Shown piece by piece: positions 36,748-44,228 of a DNA stretch of 64,000 nt. The translations under genes and the position numbers were made by a program. The notes below the pieces were generated by a model, which made no database searches, was not told where the DNA came from, and worked only from the letters and a program-made list of their open reading frames with translations. Every line of letters begins with the position of its first letter. Position 1 is the first letter of the stretch. Source of the stretch: Aequorivita sp. CIP111184 (GTDB taxonomy: Bacteria; Bacteroidota; Bacteroidia; Flavobacteriales; Flavobacteriaceae); NCBI RefSeq assembly GCF_900489465.1, contig NZ_UEFQ01000026.1, positions 62,001 through 126,000 on the forward strand, in the 5' to 3' direction.

Positions 36748-36774
36748 GTAGTGAGTAGTGAGTAGTGAGTAGTG
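36748..36774. repeat. AGTAGTG/AGTAGTG tandem microrepeat
   Basis: About four direct copies of the 7-base unit TAGTGAG just past the ABC exporter stop. It belongs to the same family as the arrays at 30617 and 33140. Confidence 0.65.
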
Positions 36775-36978
36775 AAATTTGCATTTTTAATAAATCTGCT
36801 TAGCTAACACTTTCCTATTGCTTTGGAATTTTTTCTAATTCGTTCTGACTTTTAAACTTCTCGTCTTTAAAATTCAGTTCAGTTTTTTTTTATTCTATGA
36901 ATATACTCTTCCAGTGTAAAAGCTTCATTGTTATTTCATCCTTGTTTGCCTTTCTTTTAAAAAGAAAGCATTCAATTT

Positions 36979-37008
36979 TGTTTAACAGTTTTAGTTAAAA
37001 GTTAAACA
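36979..37008. promoter_or_regulatory. light-regulon operator, site A: TGTTTAAC-N14-GTTAAACA
   Basis: Perfect 8-base inverted repeat with a 14-base spacer. It is 49 bases upstream of the fasciclin gene ATG and 17 bases upstream of a TAnnTTTG -10 box (37026-37033). Three other copies are in the photolyase island. Confidence 0.65.
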
Positions 37009-37025
37009 GAATAGTTTTTATATAA

Positions 37026-37033
37026 TATATTTG
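37026..37033 (+). promoter_or_regulatory. flavobacterial -10 element (TATATTTG) of the fasciclin gene
   Basis: Matches the Bacteroidota -10 consensus TAnnTTTG exactly and lies 24 bases before the ATG. Confidence 0.5.
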
Positions 37034-37057
37034 CTCAAAATTCTAAACCCTTATATT

Positions 37058-37570
37058 ATGAAAAAATTAGTTCTTATTTTTACAATTATCCTGTCTTTCG
37101 GCATTTCTAATAATGTTGCTGCTCAAGGAACAATAGTAGATGTTGCTGTTGGTAACGAAGATTTTTCAACATTAGTTGTAGCCCTAAAAGCTGCCGATTT
37201 AGTTAGTGCTTTACAAGGAGATGGCCCTTTTACCGTTTTTGCTCCAACAAATGATGCTTTCGCTAAAATTGATTCAGCAACATTAAGCTCTCTTTTAGAA
37301 GAAAAAAATCAAAAAGCATTGGCAAATATTTTAACCTATCACGTAATACCAGGAAATTTAATGGCAGCAGATGTAGTTGCTGCATTAAAGAAGGGTAAAG
37401 GCAAAGTAGAATTAAAAGCGCTAAATGGCCAAATGATAATTGTGATGGAAAAAGATGGCAAAATTTGGTTGAAAGACACAAATGGAAATTACAGTGAAAT
37501 TGTTGCTACAGATGTAAAAGCTAGCAATGGCGTAATTCACGTAATTGATACTGTTGTAATGCCTAAGTAA
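37058..37570 (+). CDS. secreted fasciclin-domain protein
   Basis: A 170-residue exported protein: signal peptide ending near VAAQ, then one complete FAS1 domain. The H1 motif appears as GPFTVFAPTNDAFAKI and the H2-like end as VKASNGVIHVIDTVVMP, with the central YHV as in HVIPG. FAS1 domains mediate adhesion or protein contacts; the single-domain secreted form in bacteria often co-occurs with light-inducible gene sets. The operator at 36979 fits that view. The start is ATG 37058; the upstream TTG in frame spoils the signal peptide. A good terminator follows. Confidence 0.9.
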   Translation: MKKLVLIFTIILSFGISNNVAAQGTIVDVAVGNEDFSTLVVALKAADLVSALQGDGPFTVFAPTNDAFAKIDSATLSSLLEEKNQKALANILTYHVIPGNLMAADVVAALKKGKGKVELKALNGQMIIVMEKDGKIWLKDTNGNYSEIVATDVKASNGVIHVIDTVVMPK

Positions 37571-37594
37571 GTTTATTTGTATTTGAGTTAAAAC

Positions 37595-37624
37595 AAAAGC
37601 CTCGAATCTTCGGGGCTTTTTTTA
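37595..37624 (+). terminator. Rho-independent terminator after the fasciclin gene
   Basis: Hairpin AAAAGCC(t)CGA-ATCT-TCG(g)GGCTTTT followed by a T run, 25 bases past the stop codon. Confidence 0.85.
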
Positions 37625-37734
37625 TTTTGTTTTTTGCAAATAATAGTACCATCAATTCTTATCGATTTTTTTACTTCAAAAGAAAAACTTTCGAATTCCG
37701 ATAAAAACAAGAATCATGAGGGTATACACCAAAA

Positions 37735-37857
37735 AGAAAGGCGAATCAAATTTTAGTTATTGAAGCTGGGCATATAGTAGAACGTGGCACCCACGATCAA
37801 TTGATTGCTAAGGAAGGTAGGTATTTTGAGTTTTATACGTATCAAGCGAAGATTTAG
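37735..37857 (+). pseudogene. duplicated 3' end of the ABC exporter gene
   Basis: These 123 bases align without gaps to 36621-36743, the last 41 codons of the ABC exporter. I count 13 differences by hand, most of them synonymous, and the reading frame is kept to a stop (TAG instead of TAA). There is no start or ATPase domain, so it is a fragment. It may be the scar of a second exporter copy removed by deletion, or a partial duplication at the edge of the RAYT/REP region. Confidence 0.85.
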
Positions 37858-37867
37858 ATACAAGGAG

Positions 37868-37943
37868 ACGGGTCGGACCCCCGCACCAGCGAAGTAATAA
37901 AAAGTATCGATAAGAACGCTAGCGCGAGCGTCCCGCTCGTGCC
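37868..37943. repeat. REP palindrome pair upstream of the RAYT transposase
   Basis: Two GC-rich units in opposite orientation: a degenerate one at 37868-37891 and a clear one at 37915-37943 (AACGCTAGCGCGAGCG, then TCCCGCTCGTGCC). The latter differs from the downstream unit at 38658-38686 at only two positions. Each folds into a GAGCG/CGCTC hairpin. Confidence 0.75.
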
Positions 37944-38085
37944 GAAACAGCCGCAAACCAAAGCAATCTACACAGAAGAAAAGAAACAGCATTGCAATTC
38001 CAAGTTTCTAGAGAATAGTATTTAAACCGTAACCACCAGTTTATAAAAGAACTAATTTTAAGTATATTTATTCTTTGTCAGAATT

Positions 38086-38643
38086 ATGAGCAGGAAATAT
38101 AAATTTCATAATGGGTCAGCGGCTTATTTTGTTTCATTTGCCGTAGTTAATTGGATTGATGTATTTACTCGCCCAGCCTATTTTAAAGTAATGACAGATA
38201 GCTTAGACTATTGTCGAAATAATAAAGCAATGGCGCTGTTTGCATATTGCATTATGCCTAGCCATATTCATCTATTGTTTCGAGATGACAACGAAAATCC
38301 TTCTGGATTGTTAAGAGACTTTAAAGGTTTTACTTCCAAAAAAATGATTGCTGCTATTATGGAACATCCTCAAGAGAGCAGAAGGGAATGGATGCTTTGG
38401 ATGTTTAAAAGAGCAGGAACAAAGAACAGCAATGTAAAGGAATATCAATTTTGGCAGCAAAACAATCATCCTATTGAATTGTGGAGCACACCAGTTATAA
38501 AGGAGAAATTTAATTATATCCATAACAATCCAGTAGTTGCTGGCTTAGTAATGGAACCGTGGGATTGGAAGCATAGTAGCGCACGTAATTATGCAGAACT
38601 TGATGCTGTAATTCCTATTGATGATATTGGATTTCTTGGATGA
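38086..38643 (+). mobile_element. REP-associated tyrosine transposase (RAYT)
   Basis: A 185-residue Y1/HUH transposase of the IS200-like RAYT branch. It shows the metal-binding HUH motif in YCIMPSHIHLLFRDD, a long linker with FKGFTSKKMI, and the catalytic tyrosine in EKFNYIHNNPVVAGLV. The C-terminus WKHSSARNY is also typical. RAYTs recognise and spread REP palindromes and have no recognisable terminal repeats of their own. Matching REP pairs lie on both sides (37868-37943 and 38658-38743), so enzyme and substrate are together. It appears intact. Confidence 0.92.
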
Positions 38644-38657
38644 TTTTTTATTTATTG

Positions 38658-38743
38658 AACGCTAACGCGAGCGTCTCGCTCGTGCCGTCACAGTTTGGAG
38701 ACCCAGCTTTACGGGGGACACGGGCGGGACGCCCGCGCCAGCG
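38658..38743. repeat. REP palindrome pair (BIME-like) downstream of the RAYT transposase
   Basis: Unit 1 (38658-38686, plus) and unit 2 (38719-38743, minus) share the frame CGCTnnCGCGnGCGTCnCGCnCGTG in opposite orientation. This inverted pair resembles a bacterial interspersed mosaic element. Confidence 0.75.
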
Positions 38744-38981
38744 GGGGATGTTGTAGAACTTTCAGTTATTATAAAACCCATTTATTTATTTCTCCCAGAT
38801 TGTCCGGGTTCATTGTCAATTCTTTTTGACAGAAAATGTGGTACAATATGCGAACCTTTCTTATCGGCTGGATTTTCGTTACAAATTATGCAGTTTCTCA
38901 TATATAGGTCCAAAATAATAGTGTCAAGATTATTGGAGAAAAAGGATTGTTTTTACCTCAGTTCTTTGTTGAACATATAGA

Positions 38982-39524
38982 TTATTTTATTATTTTCAAT
39001 ATTTCTAATAATCTTGGAATTTTATCAACTTGTGTTTCTGTCCAAAAGGTGTAATTTTTAAACTCACTATCGTCATAACTATTCAGTTTAATCGTTAGCC
39101 TTCTACTTTTTTCATAAATGAAATAAGAAAGTGTCATTTCATTTGCCTTAAAAATGAATTCAGATGATTTATCTTTAAATCTCAAATCCAAATTTGGAAT
39201 TACATTATCCTCAATAAAGCTAATAAATTCATTTATTTCTTCCATTCCAATCCAAGCAGTTTTAAATACTTCGGGTTTTTTGATATTCATATCAAGTTGA
39301 AGAGCATTTCTTTTTTCACCCGTTTTTAAATTTATTACTTCTATTGGATAAAACTCAACTGTTTCTCCGATTCCAGATTTAAATTCAGCGATAGTTGTCC
39401 AGTCTTTATTAATTCTTGTGAATTGAGCTTCGTCAATAAACTTCCGTGTAGATGATTCAATATTTTGTCCGAATGAAATTGTAGTTGAAATTAAAAATAG
39501 AAATACTAAAAATTGATTTTTCAT
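38982..39524 (-). CDS. secreted hypothetical protein
   Basis: A 180-residue exported protein with a signal peptide (LFLISTTISFGQ). It then has a mixed alpha/beta body with EAQFTRINKDWTTIAEFKSGIGETVEFYP and a C-terminal RLTIKLNSYDDSEFKNYTFWTETQV. No family recognised. It is the first of three minus-strand exported proteins of unknown function between the RAYT region and the radical SAM gene, a typical accessory patch. Confidence 0.6.
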   Translation of the reverse strand: MKNQFLVFLFLISTTISFGQNIESSTRKFIDEAQFTRINKDWTTIAEFKSGIGETVEFYPIEVINLKTGEKRNALQLDMNIKKPEVFKTAWIGMEEINEFISFIEDNVIPNLDLRFKDKSSEFIFKANEMTLSYFIYEKSRRLTIKLNSYDDSEFKNYTFWTETQVDKIPRLLEILKIIK

Positions 39525-39658
39525 AAATTATTATTTGGTTGGTTTATAATATTGTAAACATCGTAGAAAAAAACTCCAGTGTTGTATAATCAGCAATGTG
39601 CTTAAGATTATTTTTAAATACTAGAAAACAAATGTGTATATCTAAATCCAAAGTTTTA

Positions 39659-40114
39659 TCAATAATCTTCGTTTTCGTCTTCATCATCCCAAATGTTATC
39701 TTCATCATAATCTTCTTCATCTACAGTAATATTATCTTCTGGAATATAATTCGATAGATTACAATCTCCTTCTTCCCCAATTATTTCCACAGAATATTCC
39801 ACTCCTTTATCACTCTCAAATTCCGCAAATCCATCACTTATATCAGGCGGATAAAAATGGCTGTCATCTAACCAACCGCCATTTGGCCAATGGATAATAG
39901 TTAATTCATTATTTTCAATTTCAACCTCTAACGTATAAGTCGACCTTGTTCCAGTTTTTGAGTAGTAGTATTCAATTTCAGCGCAATATGTTCCGTCCGA
40001 ATAACCATCTTCATCAAAATTTGAATTATATGAACGACTATCGTCGTAATTTCGATTATTATTTTTACAACTAAATGTTAAAAAAATCAGTAATATTATA
40101 TATATTAATTTCAT
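39659..40114 (-). CDS. small acidic lipoprotein
   Basis: A 151-residue predicted lipoprotein: the signal segment ends in a lipobox LTFSCKN. The mature part is strongly acidic and ends in a run of Asp/Glu (DDEDENEDY). A central TLEVEIENNELTIIHWPNGGWLDDSHF looks like a small beta sheet. Unknown function. It lies 26 bases downstream of the MORN-like gene and may be co-transcribed with it. Confidence 0.65.
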   Translation of the reverse strand: MKLIYIILLIFLTFSCKNNNRNYDDSRSYNSNFDEDGYSDGTYCAEIEYYYSKTGTRSTYTLEVEIENNELTIIHWPNGGWLDDSHFYPPDISDGFAEFESDKGVEYSVEIIGEEGDCNLSNYIPEDNITVDEEDYDEDNIWDDEDENEDY

Positions 40115-40140
40115 TTTTAATTTTTTCTGTTTGGTTTATG

Positions 40141-41094
40141 TTATTTCTCTTTTATTTCGCCCCATTCATATTCCGTAGTGTCGCCAATACCTTCTCCATT
40201 TTCTTCATAGCTATAAAAAACTCCGTGATTTATCCAGTTATTTACCTCCTCGTCAAATAATTGTCCGTAGATAAACTTAATATTGCCATTATCCCAATAT
40301 TCTATCTTTGCTCTATATTTGTCAGTTATATCTAACTCACCATTTTCTAAATACCATTTCCATTCTCCATCTCTAATATTTCCAGCATATTTATTTATAC
40401 CATTATCAAATGGGTCAAATAATTTACCATAAACTCTTTTATTACCATTTTCATAGAATTGTGTGTATTCACCAATGTAAGAGTTATTTAAAAACATAAA
40501 AGTTGTGTATTCCTCTTTCTTAATAGTAGAATTTTTGTAATAAATTACTGTTTTTGTTTTTAACCCTTTTACCTCGCTTTTATCATCCGAAAATGTTTTT
40601 TGACTTGCCAATAGGTTGCCATATTGGTCAATGGAATTTTTTATCCATCCGTCATTTAACATTCGTCCAATTTGTTCCACCCAACCTTCATCATCATCCG
40701 GATGATATTTCCAATACACAGTTTCGCCCTCGTCAAATTTTAAAATCTCCATTAAATCTCCATCATCATTCCATTTTTTACTTTCACCTTGTTTGAGACC
40801 TAATTTATAATTTTCGTTGATAATTAAATTTCCTTTTTCGTCATAAAATTTATAGTTTCCATCTAACAGCATTCCGCCATTACCTCCTTTAGTTGACTTT
40901 ATCTTCGAAAATTCTGTGTACCAATAATATTCTTTATTATCATCAAAATCAGTTTTATTATTTCCAACAAGGACATTAAAAATTTCTAAACCATTTGTGT
41001 ACTGTATTCTTATTTCTTCCCTTTTGCCAGAAGATTGTGAATGGAGAAATGCTATTGTAAATATAAATATGAGAGTAAGTAGAGATCTTTTCAT
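40141..41094 (-). CDS. secreted MORN-like / YwqK-type repeat protein
   Basis: A 317-residue exported protein: signal peptide (LLTLIFIFTIAFLHSQ), then repeated G(E/N).K.Y..NG.....Y..G.L segments (for example YENGNKRVYGKLFDP, YWDNGNIKFIYGQLFDE), the MORN_2/YwqK type. It is related in architecture to 3431-4120 but longer and with less regular repeats. The start is ATG 41094, just before the signal peptide; an upstream ATG adds 23 unrelated residues. Function unknown. Confidence 0.7.
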   Translation of the reverse strand: MKRSLLTLIFIFTIAFLHSQSSGKREEIRIQYTNGLEIFNVLVGNNKTDFDDNKEYYWYTEFSKIKSTKGGNGGMLLDGNYKFYDEKGNLIINENYKLGLKQGESKKWNDDGDLMEILKFDEGETVYWKYHPDDDEGWVEQIGRMLNDGWIKNSIDQYGNLLASQKTFSDDKSEVKGLKTKTVIYYKNSTIKKEEYTTFMFLNNSYIGEYTQFYENGNKRVYGKLFDPFDNGINKYAGNIRDGEWKWYLENGELDITDKYRAKIEYWDNGNIKFIYGQLFDEEVNNWINHGVFYSYEENGEGIGDTTEYEWGEIKEK

Positions 41095-41312
41095 TCCTTC
41101 TATATTATCAATATTTTTCAAAATATTTGGGTAATCGCCAAACTTTTTGCTATTATCCCTCACATGTGCTTGAGTTTATTTCCAAATATAATTAAAAGTA
41201 AATCACCCGCATTACGGAAAACCGCAAAGGAGAAAATTAATAGGGGAGAAGTTCAAATATAGCAACTATCAATTAAGAATAACTAATAAACAATTATCAA
41301 TACCTTTGCCCA

Positions 41313-43187
41313 ATGCAATCCAAAATCCTATTTATAACGCCACCGTTTACCCAGCTGAATACAGCCTATCCGGCATCGGCTTATTTAAAAGGTTTTTTGG
41401 AAGGTCACGACATTGCCGTGCAGCAATGCGATTTAAGTATAGAACTCTTTACCGCCATTTTTACGGGCGATTTTCTTCGCGCTGTGTTTAAGGAAGCACA
41501 AGCCTTAAAGCATTTTGATTACCCAGAAGTTCGGAAGATGAAGGCCAAGTACATAGCGTGCGTGGATGTTGTTATTCCGTTTCTTCAAAAGCAGGATCTT
41601 GCAACGGCGCATAAAATTCTGGAACCTAATTTTTTACCGTTGGGTCATCGGCTTTCTAAAGTAAATACTACTATTAAATGGGACGCTGGAGAAATTGGCA
41701 TCATCGATAAAGCAAAACATTACGGAACCCTTTTTATTGAAGAGATAGGCGATTTTATGCAGGCGAATGTGGATGAGTTTTTTGCCTTTACAAAGTACGC
41801 CGAGCAGATTGCCACTTCAGCCAGTAGCTTTAATGAAATAGATGAGTTTTTAAGTTTTCAGCCAACTATCATTGAAGAGAAAATGCTGGATCTTTTAATA
41901 GAAAAGATTAAAAAAGAGCAACCGCTTTTGGTTTGCTTTACCATTCCGTTTCCCGGTAATTTGTTTGCAGCCTTGCGTTGCGCCCAATTTACAAAACAGT
42001 TTTTTCCCGATATTAAAATTGCTTTTGGTGGCGGCTATTGCAACACCGAACTGCGTTCGCTTACAGACCCACGGATTTTTGAATTTGTGGATTTTATTTC
42101 CTTGGACGATGGGGAAGGGCCTTTGCTAAAAATGGTTCAGTATCTGGAAGGGAAGGTTACTATAAATGATTTGGAACGGACGTATGTGCTGGAAGACGAT
42201 GCGGTTGTTTATAAGAATAAATTTCCGAACACCATTTACCATCATAGAAACTTGCCAGCGCCTGATTATTCTGGGCTGCCTTTCGAAAAATATGTGTCTT
42301 TTCTGGATGTGGTAAACCCGATGCACCGTATGTGGACGGATGCCCGATGGAATAAAATGACCATCTCGCACGGCTGTTATTGGAAACAATGTTCGTTTTG
42401 CGATGTGAGCTTGGATTATATTGGGAATTACCAAAACACAACCGCTGAAGATTTAGTCAATAAAATTGAAAAGATAGTTAAAGACACGGGCATTACAGGT
42501 TTTCATTTTGTGGATGAAGCCGCGCCGCCAAAAATGTTACGCGCTTTAGCGAATGCATTAATAGAGCGGAATGTAAAAATTACTTGGTGGACGAATATTC
42601 GTTTTGAAAAGACGTTCAGCTTTGAGTTATGCGAATTAATGGCTCAATCTGGCTGTATAGCCGTAACTGGTGGCTTGGAAGTAGCTTCGGATAGGTTACT
42701 CGCCAAAATGAAAAAAGGGGTCGATATTGCGCAAGTAACGCGGGTTACGCATAATTTTTCTGAAAACAATATTATGGTTCACGCCTATTTAATGTATGGT
42801 TTTCCCACCCAAACGGAACAGGAAACTATTGATTCGCTAGATGTGGTAAAGCAATTGTTTGAACGCAATTGCATTCAGTCGGCTTATTGGCATCAGTTTA
42901 CTACTACTATTCACAGTCCAATAGGCAAAAACCCTGAGGATTTTGGAATACTAGTTACGGGACCTGAGTTTGAAGGTTTTGCCCAAAACGATTTGTGGCA
43001 TGAAGATCCGCAAGGCGCCGATCACCCGAAATATACTAGTGGCTTAAACTTGGCATTGCACAATTATTTAAACGGAACAGGTTTCGATAAAGAAATACAA
43101 CATTGGTTTGACTTTCCGGTGCCTGCAACTACGCAGCCTGCTGGTATGATTGAGGGGTTTTTGGGAGAGATTGTTGCCATTAAATAA
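41313..43187 (+). CDS. B12-binding-domain radical SAM protein
   Basis: A 624-residue radical SAM enzyme. The N-terminus (LFITPPFTQLNTAYPASAYLKGFL) and the middle region (KIAFGGGYCNTELRSL, then FVDFISLDDGEGPLL) fit a cobalamin-binding Rossmann domain. The [4Fe-4S] motif is in HGCYWKQCSFCDVS, spaced C-x4-C-x2-C rather than C-x3-C-x2-C. The rest is a TIM barrel with FVDEAAPPKML and GGLEVASDRLL. The substrate is unknown; such enzymes often methylate or ligate unreactive carbons. It stands alone next to the second sigma/metallothionein module. Confidence 0.85.
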   Translation: MQSKILFITPPFTQLNTAYPASAYLKGFLEGHDIAVQQCDLSIELFTAIFTGDFLRAVFKEAQALKHFDYPEVRKMKAKYIACVDVVIPFLQKQDLATAHKILEPNFLPLGHRLSKVNTTIKWDAGEIGIIDKAKHYGTLFIEEIGDFMQANVDEFFAFTKYAEQIATSASSFNEIDEFLSFQPTIIEEKMLDLLIEKIKKEQPLLVCFTIPFPGNLFAALRCAQFTKQFFPDIKIAFGGGYCNTELRSLTDPRIFEFVDFISLDDGEGPLLKMVQYLEGKVTINDLERTYVLEDDAVVYKNKFPNTIYHHRNLPAPDYSGLPFEKYVSFLDVVNPMHRMWTDARWNKMTISHGCYWKQCSFCDVSLDYIGNYQNTTAEDLVNKIEKIVKDTGITGFHFVDEAAPPKMLRALANALIERNVKITWWTNIRFEKTFSFELCELMAQSGCIAVTGGLEVASDRLLAKMKKGVDIAQVTRVTHNFSENNIMVHAYLMYGFPTQTEQETIDSLDVVKQLFERNCIQSAYWHQFTTTIHSPIGKNPEDFGILVTGPEFEGFAQNDLWHEDPQGADHPKYTSGLNLALHNYLNGTGFDKEIQHWFDFPVPATTQPAGMIEGFLGEIVAIK

Positions 43188-43204
43188 CAGGAACTAACTT
43201 AAGA

Positions 43205-43726
43205 TTAGTTACATTTCGAGCAATTAGGTTCACCAATCAAACTTCCGTTTTTGTCTAATTCGTATTTGCAGCATTCGTTGAAGTTTTTCTTTAAAATGTC
43301 TTTTGCTCGCCGAATTCGTGCTTTTACATTGGCAAGGCTGATATCTAATATTTCTGAAACTTCGTTTTGTTTTTTCCCTTTTAAGTAAACCAATTCAATA
43401 GGCTCTTTGTAGATAAGGGGTAATTGGTTGATAAAGGTATCGAAACAACAAATATTTTGATAGCTTTCAGTATTAATTTCATTGGCTTCTTTTGTAGTTG
43501 CAACATATACTGATTCCTGTTTGAAGAAATTAGCAATCTCATTACGCGCAATCTGAAAAACCCATGCTTTTATCTTTTCTTCTTCTTTAAGCTGGTGTAG
43601 GTTTTTGTGAATTTTCAGAAAAGTATTCTGAAAAATATCGTTGGTAGCGGCTTCATTTTTTACTTTTTTCAAAATGAAAAAGTAGAGCTCCTCGTTAAAC
43701 TGCTTCCAAATTTTTTGGGTTTCCAT
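43205..43726 (-). CDS. SigZ-like ECF RNA polymerase sigma factor, copy 2
   Basis: A 173-residue paralogue of 26857-27378, the same length and about 75-80% identical by eye. Region 2 (NEELYFFILKKVKNEAATNDIFQNTF), region 4 (LPLIYKEPIELVYLKGKKQNEVSEILDISLANVKARIRRA) and the cysteine-bearing tail (NECCKYE... NCSKCN) are kept. The most divergent piece is the linker around VYVATTKEANEINTES. The start is ATG 43726; a TTG 12 codons earlier is in frame but lies inside the hairpin. It follows the second metallothionein-like gene. Confidence 0.85.
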   Translation of the reverse strand: METQKIWKQFNEELYFFILKKVKNEAATNDIFQNTFLKIHKNLHQLKEEEKIKAWVFQIARNEIANFFKQESVYVATTKEANEINTESYQNICCFDTFINQLPLIYKEPIELVYLKGKKQNEVSEILDISLANVKARIRRAKDILKKNFNECCKYELDKNGSLIGEPNCSKCN

Positions 43727-43741
43727 ATTCAAAAGTATAAC

Positions 43742-43767
43742 AAAGGTTGGCTTTTGGGCCAACCTTT
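43742..43767 (-). other. hairpin between metallothionein-like gene and sigma factor, copy 2
   Basis: Ten-bp stem AAAGGTTGGC / GCCAACCTTT with a 6-base loop. Compared with copy 1 (AAAGGTTAG/CTAACCTTT), the differing stem pair changes on both sides, so pairing is maintained by selection. Confidence 0.75.
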
Positions 43768-43776
43768 ATTTTTAGT

Positions 43777-43890
43777 TTAACAACAACTGCAATTGTCACA
43801 TTCACATTTTTCACAAGGGCAATTATTTTTTGAGCAGTCTTTACAGTTGCATTTTGGACAAGCGCAATTTGTACATTTACAAGTATTCAT
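43777..43890 (-). CDS. metallothionein-like cysteine-rich peptide, copy 2
   Basis: A 37-residue peptide with 14 cysteines at exactly the same positions as copy 1 (27427-27540). Roughly a quarter of the non-cysteine residues differ, including the pairs TN..AC/TN..DC and EK/NT. It likely chelates soft or borderline metal ions. The maintained cysteine pattern with changed intervening residues is good evidence of a real protein. It is followed by the sigma factor gene and preceded by the conserved ECF-like promoter. Confidence 0.8.
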   Translation of the reverse strand: MNTCKCTNCACPKCNCKDCSKNNCPCEKCECDNCSCC

Positions 43891-43915
43891 AGTTATAGTT
43901 TTTAAAATTCACAGA

Positions 43916-43944
43916 GTAGACTGAAACTTGTTGAAAAGGATACA
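43916..43944 (-). promoter_or_regulatory. ECF-type promoter TGTATCC-N16-GTCTAC, copy 2
   Basis: Same elements, spacing and distance to the ATG (25 bases) as copy 1 at 27566-27594, with a diverged spacer. Confidence 0.7.
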
Positions 43945-44125
43945 TTTTTGAAACAATTTTTAATGAATAAAATTTTCTATGCAACAATTCATCAATCAAT
44001 ATAATAATCCTCATTCCATGGAAAGTTCATTTGGTATCATCTAAAATATATCTATTTTATTTTTTTCGATTCCTTAATAGCTAAATAAAAATCTAAGGGA
44101 TATATGAACAATATCAAAAAGTTAA

Positions 44126-44177
44126 GTCAAACATTAACAAATCATTCTGTTTAACATTATGAATAAATAGTTAAACA
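44126..44177. promoter_or_regulatory. light-regulon operator, site B with third half-site
   Basis: A perfect pair TGTTTAAC (44148-44155) and GTTAAACA (44170-44177) with a 14-base spacer. An extra half-site GTCAAACA (44126-44133) lies exactly 14 bases upstream, so half-sites repeat every 22 bases. A -10-like TATCTTTA follows at 44183-44190, and the operon starts at 44229. Confidence 0.65.
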
Positions 44178-44228
44178 TTTTTTATCTTTACGCTCTATTA
44201 AAAAAGAATTTAAATAAAAATCTAAAGG

